A stretch of DNA of 15,116 nt from JAQUYS01 sp964430665. Lineage in GTDB: Archaea; Nanobdellota; Nanobdellia; Woesearchaeales; SKGA01. Below the pieces are notes generated by a model. The model had not been told where the DNA came from. It worked only from the letters and a program-made list of their open reading frames with translations, and ran no database searches. The stretch spans positions 1 to 15,116 of the forward strand of contig CAYSFC010000017.1 of the NCBI GenBank assembly GCA_964430665.1. Reading direction: 5' to 3'. The stretch's first letter is position 1, and each line of letters opens with the position of its first letter. A program made the translations under genes and the position numbers. Positions 14,074 to 15,116 of the stretch are shown here, in pieces.

Positions 14074-14379
14074 TCAAATTAATTTAATTTCTTCGTCTTG
14101 AATATAATTGCAGTTAAATTTAATAGATTCTTCTGCCTTTTGAAGTTCAGAACCTAAGTATGCTGCATGTTGTAGGTTAGATACAAGTTCTAATCTAATT
14201 ATAGTATAATAAATATCTTGAGCTGTAGATCCGTAAATAGATCTTTGGTAATTGTTGTCATTGTCGTAATGGTGGGCATAAATCAAGTTTTCTTTTAGTC
14301 TAGGTTCTATTAAAAAATAACCTTTTGGATCTTGCTTCCATTCAGACTCTTCTTTATGTGCTTCAATTTTATTTTGCAT
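14074..14379 (-). CDS. DUF4346-like small protein
   Basis: 101 residues. The pattern W-x-x-DPKGYFLI (residues ~14-24), a central AHHY segment, then IYGSTAQDIYYTIIRLELVS and HAAYLGSELQKAEESI fits the DUF4346 family as I remember it; in some archaea that domain is attached to methyltransferase- or thymidylate synthase-like proteins. The molecular role is unknown. There is no signal or membrane segment. The stop TGA is followed directly by TAA. A TATA box at 14401-14409 predicts transcription starting within about two bases of the ATG. It stands alone, with no partner enzyme visible. Confidence 0.72.
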   Translation of the reverse strand: MQNKIEAHKEESEWKQDPKGYFLIEPRLKENLIYAHHYDNDNNYQRSIYGSTAQDIYYTIIRLELVSNLQHAAYLGSELQKAEESIKFNCNYIQDEEIKLI

Positions 14380-14400
14380 TTATGTTTGGATGAAGGTCTT

Positions 14401-14409
14401 CTTTATAAA
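14401..14409 (-). promoter_or_regulatory. TATA box of the DUF4346-like gene
   Basis: CATTTATAAAG read on the minus strand, centre about 26 bases from the ATG at 14379. Its TTTATAAA core is itself palindromic and could also fire rightward. Confidence 0.6.
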
Positions 14410-14456
14410 TGTTTTATGTTATTGTTAAAGGAAAAAAATTGTTTATTTGTTTCTTT

Positions 14457-14486
14457 AAGAGTTATTTTGAACTCTTTTTGTAATTT
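14457..14486 (+). terminator. Terminator-like hairpin with T-tract and no upstream gene
   Basis: AAGAGTT (14457-14463) and AACTCTT (14470-14476) form a 7-bp stem with loop ATTTTG, followed by TTTG, TAATTTTTG and further T-runs. On the plus strand it would end a short RNA begun from the palindromic TATA at 14402-14409 (start near 14432). It may equally be chance in A/T-rich DNA. Confidence 0.35.
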
Positions 14487-14507
14487 TTGTTTGTTTTTCA
14501 TGCTCAA

Positions 14508-14591
14508 ATGAGTTTAAAAAGTAAGATTTGGTATTTTCTAGCGAAATCAAAGGATGTTTTTGTGTTGGTTTTGTTTCTCTATTTTCTGTGA
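14508..14591 (+). CDS. Candidate 27-residue hydrophobic micro-ORF
   Basis: ATG at 14508 to TGA at 14589. The peptide has a basic start (MSLKSKIWYFLAKSKD) and a hydrophobic helix (VFVLVLFLYFL), the look of a tiny membrane peptide. The same frame continues after the stop with MTLLSNDKWLISVFFWL, a TAG at 14649-14651, then KASFTNGCFLIANLIEIFI, so it may be the remnant of a longer membrane protein. No clear Shine-Dalgarno or TATA box is present. The start context CTCAAATGAGT matches CTCACATGAGT at 1395-1405 in 10 of 11 bases. Confidence 0.25.
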   Translation: MSLKSKIWYFLAKSKDVFVLVLFLYFL

Positions 14592-14702
14592 AATTTTATG
14601 ACGCTACTCTCTAATGACAAGTGGCTTATTTCGGTGTTTTTTTGGCTCTAGAAGGCTTCTTTTACTAATGGGTGTTTTTTGATTGCTAATTTAATAGAAA
14701 TC

Positions 14703-14711
14703 TTTATAAAT
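14703..14711 (+). promoter_or_regulatory. TATA box of the S-layer gene
   Basis: TTTATAAAT preceded by AATC predicts transcription start near 14733, giving a leader of about 145 nt, far longer than any other in the window. Confidence 0.6.
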
Positions 14712-14755
14712 CAAATTTAATACTTTTGTTGAAAGGTGTGCTGACTTGAGATAAG

Positions 14756-14822
14756 TTTAGCATATTAAGGCTTAAAGGATTCTTGTTCATTCAAGGTTCT
14801 TATGCAATCTTAATATGTTAAA
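14756..14822 (+). promoter_or_regulatory. Long hairpin in the S-layer mRNA leader
   Basis: TTTAGCATATTAAG (14756-14769) pairs with CTTAATATGTTAAA (14809-14822): 14 consecutive pairs including one G-U. Inside, 14776-14785 can pair with 14792-14801, with one mismatch. It could stabilise the abundant mRNA or act as a control element; it does not match a riboswitch class I know. Confidence 0.6.
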
Positions 14823-14859
14823 GATTCTGGGTTAGCGATAATAAAAGAGATTTGAGTTT

Positions 14860-14876
14860 AAAACACGAGGTGTTTT
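14860..14876 (+). promoter_or_regulatory. Shine-Dalgarno enclosed in a hairpin before the S-layer start
   Basis: GAGGTG (14867-14872), 5 bases before the ATG, is a strong ribosome binding site. It is the loop and 3' arm of AAAACAC-GAG-GTGTTTT, a perfect 7-bp inverted repeat, so folding would hide it. Confidence 0.6.
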
Positions 14877-14877
14877 T

Positions 14878-15116
14878 ATGAACGTAAAAAACAATATAAA
14901 AAAAATATTTGCTCTTGGAGCAAGCGGTGCATTAGTTGCAACAACTTTAGTTGGAGCTTTTGCTGATTTAAGTGCATACCCAAGTCCGTTTATCGGTGCA
15001 GACGGTACTTTAGATGCAACTTTAGTAGTAGGTCAAAATGCAGACATGATTGACATGTTAGGTGCAGTAGATATTGCAGCTTCATTACAAGCTAATGCTT
15101 ATACAGAAGTTGAAGT
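14878..15116 (+). CDS. S-layer protein, N-terminal part, cut by window edge
   Basis: 79 complete codons are visible. Signal peptide is MNVKNNIKKIFALGASGALV through ~residue 28 (ATTLVGAFA). The mature start DLSAYPSPFIGADGTLDATL, then VVGQNADMIDMLGAVDIAASLQA, matches the N-terminal domain of archaeal S-layer proteins, where YPAPF and VVG.NA..D..GA.DIA.SLQ motifs recur. It should form the cell's surface lattice. Codon choice is richer in GCA, GGT and GTA than in the neighbours, as expected for a highly expressed gene. The ATG has a strong Shine-Dalgarno and a long structured leader. The rest lies to the right of the window. Confidence 0.93.
   Translation, partial: MNVKNNIKKIFALGASGALVATTLVGAFADLSAYPSPFIGADGTLDATLVVGQNADMIDMLGAVDIAASLQANAYTEVE

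Larger units (their letters stand above)
14380..14877. other. 498-base stretch without a confident gene
   Basis: It holds, from left to right: the DUF4346 promoter, a plus-strand terminator-like hairpin, a hydrophobic micro-ORF with a broken downstream frame, and the promoter and long structured leader of the S-layer gene. GC is slightly higher than in other gaps. No tRNA fold or CRISPR unit was seen. Confidence 0.8.

Noticed and set aside
14590..14735. A box C/D-like small RNA in the gap before the S-layer gene.
   Set aside because: A few ATGA and CTGA words are present, but not a consistent C-D'-C'-D arrangement.
14508..14770. Reading through TGA and TAG as recoded codons to make one longer membrane protein.
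   Set aside because: TAG ends the DUF2283 gene and TGA ends the DUF4346-like gene normally in this window; decay or chance is simpler than recoding.
1..15116. CRISPR arrays, tRNA or rRNA genes, transposases, integrases.
   Set aside because: No regularly spaced repeats, cloverleaf-like sequence, or recombinase motifs were found; the 31-bp pair is only two copies with no recombinase nearby.

Overview
The window looks like a low-GC (roughly 30% by eye) archaeal chromosome segment, most likely from a DPANN-type lineage such as Woesearchaeota or Pacearchaeota. The archaeal evidence is direct: an aIF2-gamma gene, an Orc1/Cdc6 replication initiator, an Nre DNA repair protein with a PCNA-binding tail, an S-layer gene, and TTTATAAA-type boxes about 25 bases upstream of many start codons. 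The DPANN assignment is inferred from the small compact layout, the many Cys-rich secreted proteins and the sequence style; no rRNA is present to confirm it.

Left third (1-7340). A nearly complete aIF2-gamma gene is cut by the left edge. A 257-base gap follows, with its own TATA box and a strong hairpin (candidate small RNA or microprotein). Next comes a two-gene operon for surface proteins: a heavily sequon-rich secreted protein translationally coupled to a C-terminally membrane-anchored protein. It converges on a minus-strand operon of orc1/cdc6 and a DnaQ-like exonuclease. A small basic protein gene and an M29-type aminopeptidase gene then diverge from one shared TATA region.

Middle (7379-11200). 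A 713-residue Cys-rich secreted protein with duplicated Ig-like domains converges on, and overlaps by four bases, a minus-strand pair: a winged-helix/nucleotidyltransferase fusion with a probable operator, followed by the Nre repair protein.

Right third (11258-15116). This is the most unusual part. A VapB-like RHH gene and a VapC-like PIN gene face each other with overlapping 3' ends. They lie between two exact 31-bp direct repeats, one of which is the 3' end of the next gene, a U32 (YegQ/TrhP-like) gene. On its other side that gene is preceded, one base away, by a DUF4258/DUF2283 pair, another probable toxin-antitoxin module. A DUF4346-like gene follows. A 498-base gap then carries a terminator-like hairpin, a hydrophobic micro-ORF and the long structured leader of an S-layer gene cut by the right edge.

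Throughout, first genes of transcription units tend to start at or within a few bases of the predicted transcription start (leaderless), while internal genes and the S-layer gene carry Shine-Dalgarno sequences. Genes are tightly packed and convergent genes share stop-codon bases.
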